Source of the DNA: Paulinella micropora
Lineage: Eukaryota; Cercozoa; Imbricatea; Euglyphida
Reading direction: 5' to 3'
DNA length: 64,000 nucleotides
Assembly: GCA_009731375.1 (NCBI GenBank)
Contig: BJOX01000235.1
Coordinates: forward strand, 697,180 to 761,179
A model generated the notes under the pieces. The model had not been told where the DNA came from and did no database searches. It worked only from the letters and a program-made list of their open reading frames with translations. The position numbers were made by a program, and so were the translations under genes. Position 1 is the first letter of the stretch. Each line of letters begins with the position of its first letter. This document shows, piece by piece, positions 48,313 through 63,603 of the stretch.

Positions 48313-48727
48313 CAGCCCAATGGCCTTACGGCGTTAAACTGTGATGCCAACTCAAAACCATTTGGTGGATGATGCTGGGGAGGAGGGTCGTTGGGCGCCT
48401 GTCGAAGATCTTAAACTCCGCTATGCCGGTTGATAGCCCGTGGACCCAGCGGATACCAAATTGTTATGGGTGGGGTTTTGAGGTAGTTCTAGCAACCATG
48501 CTTGGTGTACGCACTTGCACATGCGGCAACGTTTTGCAAGAGGTTGTTGGGACTGCGGAATAACCTCGGCTTAGTGTAGTCTTGCCCTCAGGAGCTCCAT
48601 CGGTGGCCCCTATAATCAGTCGAGAGACTGACTAGGTGGGGATGGAGCACCTCGAACAAGGGCATGGAGGCTCATGTCCGGAAACGGATCGTGCCATCAG
48701 CTGCATCAGTATGCCTTAGAGGAAGTA

Positions 48728-48730
<3 letters not shown>
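48313..48730 (+). mobile_element. S3 family element, full length
   Basis: From CAGCCCAATGGCC to CTTAGAGGAAGTATAT and then ATT repeat, about 418 bp. There is no long coding frame. The 3' part ATGGAGGCTCATGTCCGGAA resembles the 3' ends of S1 and of the LINE. CAGCCCAATGG is similar to an A box, so a distant tRNA origin is possible but unproven. Confidence 0.8.
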
Positions 48731-48809
<79 letters not shown>

Positions 48810-48852
48810 TTTCTTTATTATTATTATTATCATTATTATTATTATTATTATA

Positions 48853-48891
<39 letters not shown>

Positions 48892-48893
48892 TT

Positions 48894-48993
48894 GGACACC
48901 GTGATAGCCCAGTGGTCAAGTTCTACCATCTGGGCCCTGTCGCCAGTTCGATTCCCGTCGGTGCCACCAGTATTTTCATTGAACATACCGGTC
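48894..48993 (+). mobile_element. S1 element, 5' part (cut by gap)
   Basis: The tRNA-like head and the start of the body, up to gap 48994-49014. After the gap the sequence is S2, so the two may be misjoined or nested. Confidence 0.8.
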
Positions 48994-49014
48994 NNNNNNN
49001 NNNNNNNNNNNNNN

Positions 49015-49066
49015 GAGGACTGGATGCACATGGCCTTTTGGCTCAGCAATTGGCAGGAGATACACT
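49015..49066 (+). mobile_element. S2 element, 3' part
   Basis: GAGGACTGGATGCACATGGCC to GGAGATACACT, followed by ATT repeat. Confidence 0.75.
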
Positions 49067-49293
<227 letters not shown>

Positions 49294-49559
49294 GGACACC
49301 GTGATAGCCCAGTGGTCAAGTTCTACCATCTGGGCCCTGTCGCCAGTTCGATTCCCGTCGGTGCCACCAGTATTTTTGTTGAACATACCGGTCCGTCTAG
49401 ACCAGTATTTTCATTGAACATACCGGCCCGTCTGGAAGTGTTGGAACTGCCCTTGCGGGGATGTCATTAGAGCCTATCGTCAAATCTTCGTACTCCCCTC
49501 GCGGGTGAGACGATGGAGGCACATGTGCAGAAATGCATTCGCCATTGACTGAGAAGCAC
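49294..49559 (+). mobile_element. S1 SINE-like element, full length
   Basis: It aligns end to end with 46393-46659 with few differences (for example TATTTTTGTTGAAC). It has intact A and B boxes and ATT repeat on both sides. Confidence 0.85.
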
Positions 49560-49624
<65 letters not shown>

Positions 49625-49652
49625 GTATTAGTATTATTATTAGTATTATTAG

Positions 49653-49698
<46 letters not shown>

Positions 49699-49727
49699 TT
49701 CATTATTATTATTATTATTATTATTAT

Positions 49728-49765
<38 letters not shown>

Positions 49766-49773
49766 TATTATTA

Positions 49774-49829
<56 letters not shown>
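49560..49829. repeat. ATT, then AGT, then ATT microsatellite
   Basis: It includes an AGT run at about 49727-49763. Confidence 0.92.
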
Positions 49830-49832
<3 letters not shown>

Positions 49833-50239
49833 CCCAATGGCCTCAAGGCGTTAAACTGTGACGCCAACTCATAACCCTTTGGTGGTAGATGCTGGGGAGG
49901 AGGGTCGTTGCGCGCGTAAAAGATCTTAAACTCCGCATATGCTGGTTGATAGCCCAGGACCCAGCAGACACCAGATTGTTATGGGTGGGGTTTCGAGGCA
50001 GCTCTAGCAACCGCGCTTGGTGTATGCACTTGCACATTCGGTGACGTCTTGCAAGAGGTTGCTGGGACTGCGGAATAACCTCGGCTTAGTGCAGTCTTGC
50101 CCTCAGGAGCTCCATCGGTGGCCCCGATCATCAGGCGAGAGACTGACACGGGGGGGTGGAGGACCTCGAACAAGGGTATTGGAGGCTTATGTCCGTTGAG
50201 GATATGCCATTAGCTGCATCAGTACGCCTCAGATATAGT
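49830..50239 (+). mobile_element. S3 family element, full length
   Basis: About 410 bp from CAGCCCAATGGCC to CAGATATAGT, with ATT repeat on both sides. It is closer to the copies at the window ends than the 48313 copy is. Confidence 0.8.
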
Positions 50240-50276
50240 ATTATTATTATTATTATTATTATTATCATTAATATTA

Positions 50277-50349
<73 letters not shown>

Positions 50350-50419
50350 TATTATTCTGGAGGGGTGCACAAGATGGCATTTCATGGGAAGAGGAGGTGG
50401 TTGGGCCTCTCCCCACGAA

Positions 50420-50446
50420 GGTGACCGCTTGGGGAGGGCGGTCACC
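50420..50446 (+). other. Hairpin in LINE leader
   Basis: GGTGACCGC and GCGGTCACC form a perfect 9-bp stem with a 9-nt loop. A second perfect pair, CATTTACTCGG (50472) and CCGAGTAAATG (50600), lies nearby. Confidence 0.65.
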
Positions 50447-50684
50447 GGGATATGCGCAACTCTCAACTGGGCATTTACTCGGTAGGGGTTCGGCCAGGCA
50501 GGTTGTGGGGTTGTCTGTTGGATTGTTGGTTGGCTCGTTTTTCTTGGCTGTTGGTTTGGGTCTGGTTTCCTGGTTAGCCCATTTTCGCCGAATTTCCTGC
50601 CGAGTAAATGCCTGGGGGCTTCCAGTTCCGGTTTGGTGATCTTGTTGAGGTGAGCATTCGGAGGAAACAGTACCGAGATGGGTT

Positions 50685-50772
50685 GAAGATAGGATTCACA
50701 TTGAGCCGAGATGGGGCTGAGTTGACCTGTTCCAACTCGGCTCCATTTCGGCTTCATGTTAATCCTATCTTC
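50685..50772 (+). other. 88-nt stem-loop in LINE leader
   Basis: GAAGATAGGATT pairs perfectly with AATCCTATCTTC. Inside it, GAGCCGAGATGG pairs with CCATTTCGGCTTC (imperfect) and GAGTTG with CAACTC. It probably folds in the RNA and may affect translation or packaging. Confidence 0.65.
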
Positions 50773-51345
50773 ATCCTATCTGGGTTTTGTCTCCTCCCTA
50801 TCTTCGCTTCTTCGGGGTTGCCTAACTGGAACACATGATGAGCGCACGTTGGAGAGGGGCTTCAGTCGGTCCCAATGCCTTGCCAGTGCCTTGCTGCGTT
50901 GCCGTGCCTTGCCCCATGCATTCACACCCTCCACCGTTGCATTTCTAACTGAGCAGCTTCGGCTGGGATTACTATACTTGTCTGTAAGACCCTATAGGTA
51001 CCGCTAGGTTCGCGCCTTCTATACCCACGTGGGGGAAGGAGTTTCAGCGGCACGCCGTCCGATCTGGCTCCACTCGGGGACACCCGTACCTCATGATGTG
51101 TATTGTTAGGAGCAGCTGAAAGTCCATAAGGCATGAGAGTAGAGGCGTTGGCGATGCGATGGAGAGTGTGTGTAGTGCGTGAGGCAGGTTCTGGCGACGC
51201 TGGGGGTGCTGGCGGGCGCCGAAGGGCACGAAGCGACGCGGCAGCGTCCAGTGACACCGGCGGAAATGCGTGTAGTGTGTGTTGCAGATACCGCCGATGC
51301 TATTTGCATGGACGGGCGCTTTCCTCGGCGTAAAGAGGCGCGGCG

Positions 51346-54300
51346 GTGATGGCCAGCGACATTGGCCGTCTACTACTCTCAATGGATTACAAATACGCGA
51401 AGCACGGAGCTACCACTGTGGCCCTTATGGGACAAGGTAGAATCGCCGAAGACCTGGACAATCCCCGTGGGAATGCCTCTTCGACGGGCTCTGGCCCGAT
51501 GTCCCAGGATGGGAGGATGAGGGCTCGCGTATATGACGGAATTCCTGAACCACGTGGAGAGGCTATCTTAGCTGCGCCTCATCCTTCCTCCCCAAACCTG
51601 GCACACGGGTCGGCGCTTCAACATAAGGCGAGCGGCGCTATATGGCAGATGGCACCGCCGCCTCGACGGTACCGGCGGGTAGATCGGTACGACAAGGACG
51701 GGCGTAATCTGATTGTCTGGGGGCTCTCAGAACGCGCCAATCTACAGGAGATCGCCTCCAAAATGAGCGGTCTTGGTCTGGTGGTCCCGGTAATGGAGTG
51801 GCAAGGCCAGCGAATGTCTCGTCACCTGGAGCTGGTCTACGAGGACGATGACAGCAGGCAGACGGCGTTGCAGCAACTCAAACATCTCAAATTCTTCGGC
51901 AGAGGGGTCAATGTGGCCCTTGGGCGCAGGTTCAGGGACAGGGAACGTGTCCGAAGGCTTATTCGCATCCATCTGCGTGGGGAAGCGGCGGTCCGGAAGG
52001 AGGAAGCTGCGACGGGATATCGCGTCTTGCCTCTGCATGAAGAATGTGTCGATGATGTGCAGGTGGTGTCTTCGGAATTGGCTGCCGATGCACCTAAGTG
52101 TGTGTCTGAGTGTGCTGATGTGCATGTGGTGCCCCTGCATTCGGCGGCCAGTGCAGTGGGGGACCAACCTGCGCAAGCACCTGCAGAGGGGGGCAGCACG
52201 AGGGCGGAAGCCAAGCGCGGCCGTCGGGTCCGGAAACGAGCCAAGAAGCACCGCTCCAAGCAGTTCGATACCGGCTTCAAGCTACTCGTCGCGAGTCACA
52301 ACTGGCAGGGTAAAACGGGATACGACAACGTAGGCACGGCGGAATGGGCATCATTCTACAAGCACGAGGGCTGGCTAGTCATCGGGGCTCAGGAGCACCG
52401 CATGGGCAAGAAGCAACTTTCCAAATGCAGCCTGGATGGATTCCGGATTTTTGGAAAACCTGCGGAGGTCAGCGAGAAAAATCGCTGCAAGGGTGGGGTT
52501 CTATTCGCGGTGGCTAACTTCCTTGGTCCGTATTGCAACCTGGTGTCAGCCCCCGTCGACCACCGGCAGCAAGTGTGGCTGCGTATCGCCTCGGGTGTTA
52601 CCGGCGCTCAGGATATCTATGTGGGCAACGGCTACTTTCCCCAGGAAACGCAGGAAGAAGAGTCGTCAGAGGCGTATGCGGCCTGGCAGGCAGCTATAGC
52701 TTTTTTTGGAGCCAAAGGTCTTGTGGTCACGGTGGCGGATGCCAACGCGAAGCTCGGGCCGGCATGCAGCCGAAAAGAGGAGGGCATCGTCGGTCAGCAC
52801 GGGGAGGTCGATGATAAGGGAGCACCGGTACGTTCGGAGAACGGCAAGAGACTCGCGGCTGTCCTCGTCGCTACGGGCCTGCGAAATCTGAGCGGCTTCT
52901 CGTGCCCAGTGGAAGGGTCCTACTGGTGGTCCCGGCGTGAGCAGCGCGGCATGGGCACAGGCAAGCACCTCCTCGATTACATCTGCGCGTCGCCTGGCTT
53001 GGCATCTGGAGCAAAGTTCGGAGTATGCGAAGATGATCTTGATACGGACCACAAGGCAGTATGGGCCGAACTGACGTGGAGCGGCCAGCGCCGGCCAAAG
53101 CGGGCTGCGAAACCTTACAGGTCCTTTCGTGTTGATAAGCTTATTGGTGCTGGTGTCTCGGGTAATGATCACGCTGCGAAGCAAGCGCTGGATTATCTAC
53201 GCGACAAGTTCGATGACGTATTCCAGCATTGCCTACAGAAGCTTGGAGTGCATCAGCTGCCTGAGCTTGACCTATCGGGTGGTGCCGACAGCCAACGGGT
53301 GGTAGATGACGTCACCGAGCGAGTGGCGCAGTCCTTCCGAATGGCGGCGCACCGGGTCCTTGGCTCCAGATGTATACGACCCCGTTTCACCAACAATTGG
53401 TTCGACGGGGAGCTAAAGGAGCTCATTCAGCAGCGCCGGGAGGCCTACGCAGCATACAGGAGGGATGAATCGAATGCGGAAGCCCGTCTGAATTGGCTAC
53501 GGCTCCGCAAGCAAATTCGGAAGGCAACTCGGGCCAAGAAGTCCGCCTCCTTCAAGCAAGTGCAGGAAGAAGCGGTCAAATGTCAACGCGAGCAATCCTC
53601 AAAGCGCTTTTGGCTACTCGCGAAGCGGCTTGGCGGGGCACGCAGAACGAAGGTCTCCGCGCCGGTGCAAAGGGAGGATGGCTCACTGGCGTGTACGCTG
53701 CCGGAAAAGGTCGCTCGGTGGGAGGAATTTCGGAAAAATTCGGTGAAGCCACGGGAAAATCCGGCAAGTGCGGCTGTTGTGGTGGAGTGCTGTGCAGAAG
53801 CAGGCTCGCTGGAGTGGGAGGAAGCCGAAGCTAAGCGGCAGTTCCACTGGAACGATCGCTTCAGAGATGAGGTGGCCCGGGCTATGAAGGAGCACGAAGT
53901 AGGTGAAGACACTTGCGAAGAGCTGGACAAGCCGTTCACGCAAGAGGAGGTCCTTGCAAGGCAACGTGCCCTGAATAACCACAAAGCTTGTGGCGAGGAC
54001 AAAGTGAAGAACGAGATGCTCAAGTATGGCGGCGCCTACATCAATGGCTACTTAACGCAGTACTTCAACTGGATTCGAGAAGCCGAGAGGACTCCAAAAG
54101 CTTGGGGCAAGGGAATCATCGTCAATATCCCCAAGGGTGGGGATCCTACGGATCCTGACAACTGGAGGGATATCTCGATTATTAGTTGCCTTGGTAAGCT
54201 GTATCTGTCCTTATTAGCTACTCGTCTAACGCTCTTCGTGGATGGCCCGGATAAGCTACGTCCAGAGCAGGGAGGCTTCCGCCCGGGGCGTCGCACTACG

Positions 54301-56457
54301 GATCAGGTCTTTACCCTTTGGCAGAGGTTGAAGGGGCGTCAGCAGCAGAAGCGGGAGTCGTATGTCCTGTTCGTCGATCTACGCAAGGCTTTCCCGTCTG
54401 TTTGGAGAGATGGCCTATTTGAGAGGCTCTGGAAGCTGGGTGTAAGGGGCAAGTTCTGGCGCACGCTACGCAGGTGCTACGAGCAGACTTCGTCGCAAGT
54501 GCTAGTTGATGGAGCACTCACCCCCGAAGTACTGGAGGGTGTAGGCGTCCAACAGGGGTCCCCTCTCTCTCCCACACTCTTCAACGTCTTTATGGATGAG
54601 CTGTGTGATCGGCTGGCGAGTGCCCTCAAGATCACGGATGTGAAGCGGCTGAACGACATCAAGGCACTTCTATACGCGGACGACGTGGCCCTCATCGCTC
54701 ACAGTCGCACCGAGCTCCAGAAGATGGTCAATGTTGTGGCCAAGTTCGCGGAAGATTACCGGCTGGAAGTCAACTTGAAGCCCGGCAAGACGGAAATCAT
54801 GCCCATTTACACGTCGAGCAAGGCGAAACGACCAAGTATCAGGGAGCGAGGTGAGCCCGTGGTGTGGTTTCGCGGCCAGAAGCTTTGTGTCACCAGTCAG
54901 TACAAGTACCTGGGAGTGGTTATCACCGACGACCTGAAGTGGAAGGAGCAGGCCCTGCGGGCTACGCGTGTCACTGAAGTCGCCACCGCAGGTTGGTACT
55001 CTTTGTGGTGTGCAGGTGAGATACAAGCTAGGTATCGTCTCATGTGCTGGAATCAACTTGTGGGGGCCAAGCTGAAGTACGCCTTCGATGTCTGGCGTGC
55101 CCCCGTATCGCAGCTCACCAAGCTGGAGGCAGCAATGCTGCGCCCCATGAGGATGATTCTCGGCATCAGCCCTAAGACAAGCAAGTGGATTACACTCTTT
55201 CTGGCGCGCTCTTTGAGTGCGGAGCGTTTGCGGCGGGCGGCGCAACTGAAGTTCTATGGACGGCTGCGTGTTCTACCGGAGAAGCGATTTCCTGTCATCG
55301 CATCTCAAGTCAAATCCGACTGGACTGCGGAGGCCGAAGGCGCTATCAGGGACTCAATGGATCTACAACAAGGGCTTCAGGAGCTCCTAAATAGCTCAGA
55401 GAAGGACCTCGAGGGTTGGTGTTCGACTGTGGACAAGTGGGCCCTTCAGCAGGACGTCAAGATGGTGCAGCAACTGATGTGGGACAAGCGAGAGGCAGGC
55501 AGCGATCTTACTGATGGCCTGCGAGTCATCCTAAGACAAGTCTTTGGAACTAAGGAGTTCCCAAGATGGGTAGCCCTTGATGATGCGCATTATAATCTGC
55601 TTCGGAGAAGGTTGCTCAGCTGCAACAACCGCCTTCGGTTGTACCGCAGCAAGTTGGTCAGTGGCATGTCCCCTCGCTGCTTCTGTTGTCATGATGATGT
55701 CAATGAGTCCCTTGCGCACTTCTTATGGGATTGCCCCATGCATGAGGGGAGACGTAAGCAGCTGTTGCTGAGTATGCAGAGGCTCGGTGGCATGGCTGTG
55801 GGGGGTGCTGAGGGGGATGGAGGGAGTGAGGAGGGTGGTGAGGTCGTAGGCGGTGAGGTTGTGGTGGAGGATGTGTTGCTTGGGCGGGAGCGGGAGGGCT
55901 CTGTGCGGCAGGGTTGGGATGATATGTCGCCTGTGGATCAATCACGATTGTTTTGTAAGCTTTTTCAGGGGAAGTCGCGCTTCCGCAGTAACTTTAGGCT
56001 TGCTGCGTTGTTAGGGGTTACAGCGTTGCGTCCCCCTCCAAAGTTGGATGTGTTGTTTGGATCATATGTGTCTGAGTGTTGGTCTGCTAGGGAGGGTAAA
56101 AGGGAGGAGCTTGGGGTGGAGGATGGGGGCGAGGAGGTGATTGACCTCACTGAGGTTCCATCAGCTTCTGTCCCACCCTCTCCCCCAAGTGACGTTGATG
56201 TTGCGCGGCGCGGCCGTCCGCGCAGTGTGGACGTCCTGGCTAGAGAGAGGGGTTCGGGAGCGCAGCGTAGTGTCTCCGAGTTCTTCTCTTCAGCTAACAC
56301 CCTCGCATCTAGCTCTTCATGCACTTCACAGCCCCCATCTGCCCCTGCTGTTGCTGTTGCTGCTATGTCTGTTTGGTGTTCTGACAATGCGTTGGGATCG
56401 GCTGACCCCGGTGACCCAATGGAGGCACATGTCCAGGATCTGGATCTGATGCTATAG
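51346..56457 (+). CDS. LINE polyprotein: RRM-like, APE endonuclease, reverse transcriptase, zinc finger
   Basis: 1703 codons without a break. Residues about 105-215 (NLIVWGLSE..., then RDRERVRRLIR) look like the RRM-like region of ORF1-type proteins. Residues about 310-585 are an APE-type endonuclease: ASHNWQGKTGY, IGAQEHRMG, VADANAKLGP, LLDYICAS and TDHKAV carry the N, E, D/N, D and H. It should nick target DNA. Residues about 865-1215 are RT: RPEQGGFRPGRRTTDQVF, FVDLRKAFPSV, GVQQGSPLSPTLFN, LLYADDVALIAHS (YADD at 54673-54684). Near residues 1445-1470, C-F-C-C-x9-H-x5-C is the post-RT zinc-binding segment. The last codons (PMEAHVQDLDLML) lie in the tail sequence shared with S1 and S3. The start is the first Met (MMASDIGRLL); an in-frame Met follows at once. 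Confidence 0.88.
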   Translation: MMASDIGRLLLSMDYKYAKHGATTVALMGQGRIAEDLDNPRGNASSTGSGPMSQDGRMRARVYDGIPEPRGEAILAAPHPSSPNLAHGSALQHKASGAIWQMAPPPRRYRRVDRYDKDGRNLIVWGLSERANLQEIASKMSGLGLVVPVMEWQGQRMSRHLELVYEDDDSRQTALQQLKHLKFFGRGVNVALGRRFRDRERVRRLIRIHLRGEAAVRKEEAATGYRVLPLHEECVDDVQVVSSELAADAPKCVSECADVHVVPLHSAASAVGDQPAQAPAEGGSTRAEAKRGRRVRKRAKKHRSKQFDTGFKLLVASHNWQGKTGYDNVGTAEWASFYKHEGWLVIGAQEHRMGKKQLSKCSLDGFRIFGKPAEVSEKNRCKGGVLFAVANFLGPYCNLVSAPVDHRQQVWLRIASGVTGAQDIYVGNGYFPQETQEEESSEAYAAWQAAIAFFGAKGLVVTVADANAKLGPACSRKEEGIVGQHGEVDDKGAPVRSENGKRLAAVLVATGLRNLSGFSCPVEGSYWWSRREQRGMGTGKHLLDYICASPGLASGAKFGVCEDDLDTDHKAVWAELTWSGQRRPKRAAKPYRSFRVDKLIGAGVSGNDHAAKQALDYLRDKFDDVFQHCLQKLGVHQLPELDLSGGADSQRVVDDVTERVAQSFRMAAHRVLGSRCIRPRFTNNWFDGELKELIQQRREAYAAYRRDESNAEARLNWLRLRKQIRKATRAKKSASFKQVQEEAVKCQREQSSKRFWLLAKRLGGARRTKVSAPVQREDGSLACTLPEKVARWEEFRKNSVKPRENPASAAVVVECCAEAGSLEWEEAEAKRQFHWNDRFRDEVARAMKEHEVGEDTCEELDKPFTQEEVLARQRALNNHKACGEDKVKNEMLKYGGAYINGYLTQYFNWIREAERTPKAWGKGIIVNIPKGGDPTDPDNWRDISIISCLGKLYLSLLATRLTLFVDGPDKLRPEQGGFRPGRRTTDQVFTLWQRLKGRQQQKRESYVLFVDLRKAFPSVWRDGLFERLWKLGVRGKFWRTLRRCYEQTSSQVLVDGALTPEVLEGVGVQQGSPLSPTLFNVFMDELCDRLASALKITDVKRLNDIKALLYADDVALIAHSRTELQKMVNVVAKFAEDYRLEVNLKPGKTEIMPIYTSSKAKRPSIRERGEPVVWFRGQKLCVTSQYKYLGVVITDDLKWKEQALRATRVTEVATAGWYSLWCAGEIQARYRLMCWNQLVGAKLKYAFDVWRAPVSQLTKLEAAMLRPMRMILGISPKTSKWITLFLARSLSAERLRRAAQLKFYGRLRVLPEKRFPVIASQVKSDWTAEAEGAIRDSMDLQQGLQELLNSSEKDLEGWCSTVDKWALQQDVKMVQQLMWDKREAGSDLTDGLRVILRQVFGTKEFPRWVALDDAHYNLLRRRLLSCNNRLRLYRSKLVSGMSPRCFCCHDDVNESLAHFLWDCPMHEGRRKQLLLSMQRLGGMAVGGAEGDGGSEEGGEVVGGEVVVEDVLLGREREGSVRQGWDDMSPVDQSRLFCKLFQGKSRFRSNFRLAALLGVTALRPPPKLDVLFGSYVSECWSAREGKREELGVEDGGEEVIDLTEVPSASVPPSPPSDVDVARRGRPRSVDVLARERGSGAQRSVSEFFSSANTLASSSSCTSQPPSAPAVAVAAMSVWCSDNALGSADPGDPMEAHVQDLDLML

Positions 56458-56469
56458 TCTGAGGAAGCC

Positions 56470-56709
<240 letters not shown>

Positions 56710-56979
56710 GACACCGTGATAGCCCAGTGGGCAAGTCCTACCACCTGGGCCCTGTCGCCAGTTCGATTCCCGNNNNNNNNNNACAACAGTATTTTCATTG
56801 AACAACCGGTCTATTTCTGGACCAGTATTTTCATTGAACATACCGGCCCGTCTGGAAGTGTTGGAACTGCCCTTGCGGGGGTGTCATTAGAGCTTATCGT
56901 CAATTCTTCGTACTCCCCTCACGGGTGAGACGATGGAGGCGCATGTGCAGAAATGCATCAGCCATTGACAGAGAAGCAC
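56710..56979 (+). mobile_element. S1 SINE-like element with a short gap
   Basis: tRNA-like head from 56710, gap 56773-56782 after the B box, and tail to GAGAAGCACT. ATT repeat is on both sides. Confidence 0.82.
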
Positions 56980-57201
56980 TATTATTATTATTATTATTAT
57001 TATTACTATTATTATTATTATTATTATTAAATTAACTAATTAACTAACTAACTAATTAACTAAATAATTGATTAATTTTTACGCAAACGCTGTTTTAATA
57101 AAATACTTGCCACTAGTTGGAATAAGTGCGAAGTGTTGAAGGAGGAAAATGGAACTGGTATCAAAGAGATACAAAAGCGGAAAAGAAATCATTATTATTA
57201 C

Positions 57202-57264
<63 letters not shown>
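56980..57264. repeat. ATT and AATTAACT repeats with a short unique stretch
   Basis: ATT repeat, then TAACTAACTAAT repeat (about 57030-57070), about 110 bp of unique sequence, and ATT repeat again from about 57190. Confidence 0.85.
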
Positions 57265-57452
57265 GTTCGATTCCCGTCGGTGCCAGTATTTTCAATGGAT
57301 ATTTTCTTTGAAAGTATTGGTCTGTCTGGAAGGCTTGGAGCTGCCTTGCGGGGGTGTCAGTAGAGCCTATCGTCAAATCTTCGTACTCCCCTCGCGGGTG
57401 AGACGATGGAGGCACATGTGCAGAAATGCATTCGCCATTGACTGAGAAGCAC
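57265..57452 (+). mobile_element. S1 SINE-like element, 5'-truncated
   Basis: It begins at the B box GTTCGATTCCCG and has one instead of two TATTTTCA-type segments. It ends GAGAAGCACT before ATT repeat. Confidence 0.8.
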
Positions 57453-57500
<48 letters not shown>

Positions 57501-57711
57501 CATCATCATCATCATCATTACTATTATTATTATTATTACTATTATTATTACTATTATTATTATTATTACTATTATTATTCTAATTCTTATTCTTATTCTT
57601 ATTCTTATTCTTATTCTTATTATGATTATGATTATGATCATGATTATGATTATTATTATGATTATTATTATAATTATGATTATGATGATTATTATTATTA
57701 TTATTAGTATT

Positions 57712-57767
<56 letters not shown>

Positions 57768-57778
57768 CATTATCATCA
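57453..57778. repeat. ATT microsatellite with ATC, TTATTC and TATGAT variants
   Basis: Continuous simple repeat up to the 3' side of the kinase gene. Confidence 0.92.
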
Positions 57779-57933
57779 AATGCAAACACTGCTTTCTCAA
57801 CAAATTATTCCAACGGTAATAATAAGCTTACCATTTGACGTCGCATTCTCCTTTATCTCTATTAATATTGAGTATGAAATTGTAATAATCAATATGAACA
57901 CTTATTAACTTATTGAGAACACATTTGCTCAGC

Positions 57934-57975
<42 letters not shown>

Positions 57976-58099
57976 TTNNNNNNNNNNATAATGAATGAGA
58001 CAGAACATATTCGTCTTTTGTAACCAAAACTTCAGCTACACGATTCTTAAGGTTTAGGTTAGCTCTAACTATTTGACGAAACGCCAAGTTAGAGATAGG
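57779..58099 (-). other. 3' flank of the kinase gene
   Basis: AT-rich unique DNA with poly-T and gap 57978-57987. It probably includes the 3' UTR. No separate gene is seen. Confidence 0.5.
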
Positions 58100-61948
<3,849 letters not shown>

Positions 61949-62684
61949 CACTCTGCGCGGCACCCTTAAGCTTGCGCTCCTCAGCTTCCAGCGCTTGCAG
62001 CACCAAGAGATGGCCATTCCTGCTGGCGCAGTCCAGGGCTGTACAACAATCCATACATGCATATAGACATGTATACATGTACATACATACATTCATCAGA
62101 TTTTTGAGACTTTTCCAACGTTTTCAAACTCTCGCCAGGGAAAGCGAGTGAGAGGTGCGGTTGAGGGTCACATATCTGCGGGTGCTGTACTTGCTGTGCA
62201 CACCACCTGCGCCACAGGCTGCACCGCTGACTTAGGAGAAGATAGGCTTGAAGTATGTGACAAAACTATCGAGCCATCCCTTACATACATACATATGGAC
62301 ATACATACATACACACATACATACATACATACATGCATACACACATACATACATACATATACAATACATAGATACATAGATACATGGATACATACATACA
62401 GGCATACAGACATACAGACATACAGACATACAGACATATATACATACATTCATACATAAATACATACATACATACATACATACATACATACATACATACA
62501 TGCATACATACATACATACGTACATGCATGCATACATACATACATATATTTACCCGTCCGCTGCAGGTTGTCGCGAATATGCATGTCGGCACGAGCTGGT
62601 AGAAAAAAACAGATGGCAAAAGATACATGGATACGAATGATGGATAGGTAGAATAGACAAACAACTAGGAATATTAGATAGATG

Positions 62685-62717
<33 letters not shown>

Positions 62718-62845
62718 CCAAATAGAAATAAATAGATAGATAGATATGATAGATAGATATATCGATAGCTGAATAATTTACCTTGCAGAAGGGCCTTGAC
62801 TATCTGCAGGTGGCCTAGATAGAATAGATAGCCAAATAGAAAGAA

Positions 62846-62894
<49 letters not shown>

Positions 62895-63108
62895 TACCTT
62901 GCCCGGCGGCGAGGTGGAGGGCGGTGCACTATATACATACATACATATATACATACATACATACATACAAACATACATACCAACACACATACAAACATGC
63001 ATGCAAACATACATACATATATACATACATACATACATGGTGCTGGTCGGGCAGGTCCACCGTTGCGCCTACTGCCAACAGCAACTGCCCAGCCTCTCGC
63101 TGGCCGGC
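61949..63108 (-). CDS. Ankyrin-repeat exons (five), possibly the 5' part of the kinase gene
   Basis: Exons in transcript order: 63037-63108 (GQREAGQLLLAVGATVDLPD), 62898-62928 (TALHLAAGQ), 62782-62814 (HLQIVKALLQ), 62554-62595 (RADMHIRDNLQRT) and 61949-62038 (LDCASRNGHLLVLQALEAEE, then RKLKGAAQS). Phases join without error and give three consecutive ankyrin repeats (TALHLAA, then GADMHIRDN, then TALDCASRNGH). Ankyrin repeats bind proteins. The 5' end is not found, and a first exon should lie beyond 63108. The exon at 61949 ends with a strong GTGAGT donor, so this is not the end of the gene. The kinase exons lie 2.1 kb downstream on the same strand, with no stop-containing last exon visible between. 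Confidence 0.8.
62039..62897 (-). repeat. TATG and GATA microsatellites forming the ankyrin introns
   Basis: The introns around 62554-62814 are TATG repeat (about 62281-62548) and GATA repeat (about 62675-62765 and 62820-62892). Positions about 62100-62280 are a unique stretch inside an intron, with no supported coding. Confidence 0.8.
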
Positions 63109-63383
63109 CTGATCATGAAATAGATGGAATGGTTGTTAGACTAATGGATACGCAGGAGAAAGCAAGAAAAGCAAGCAACAGGCAAAAAATCAAGCAATTA
63201 AGAAAACGAAGAAGCAAGCAAGAAAACAAGAAGTAGGTGGACGAAAAGGAGGACCAGGAGGAGGAGAGAAAGAATGAGAATAAGAATTAGAATAAGATTA
63301 AGAATAAGATTAAGAATAAGAATAAGAATGATAATAATAATGATGATGATAATAAGAATAATAATAACAATAATAATAACAAT
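63109..63383. other. Unique AG-rich DNA then AAT-type repeat
   Basis: No coding is supported. An AATAAG/AAT-type repeat from about 63270 leads into the inverted S2 element. Confidence 0.6.
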
Positions 63384-63556
63384 AGTGTATCTCCTGCCAA
63401 TTGCTGAGCCAAAAGGCCATGTGCATCCAGTCCTCCATTCCATAAGGAAAGTCTCCACACCAATCGGTGGAATAAAGGAAGTGACGGCATAGAACATTAC
63501 TCTAGGAGCTTTATACCAATCAGCCCATGGAAAGGACCGATGGCCTATGTACTCCC
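63384..63556 (-). mobile_element. S2 family element, full length, inverted
   Basis: The reverse complement of 24348-24520 with very few differences. AAT repeats are on both sides. Confidence 0.82.

Positions 63557-63601
<45 letters not shown>

Positions 63602-63603
<2 letters not shown>

Larger units (their letters stand above)
50357..56470 (+). mobile_element. Intact APE-type non-LTR retrotransposon (LINE)
   Basis: It starts directly at the end of an ATT repeat and ends GAGGAAGCCT directly before another. There is a 5' leader of about 990 nt, one 1703-codon frame and a 3' UTR of only 13 nt. An insertion between ATT runs suggests that the target is ATT microsatellite; the Dong LINE of Bombyx is a known example of TAA-repeat insertion, though of another clade. 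Confidence 0.85.
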
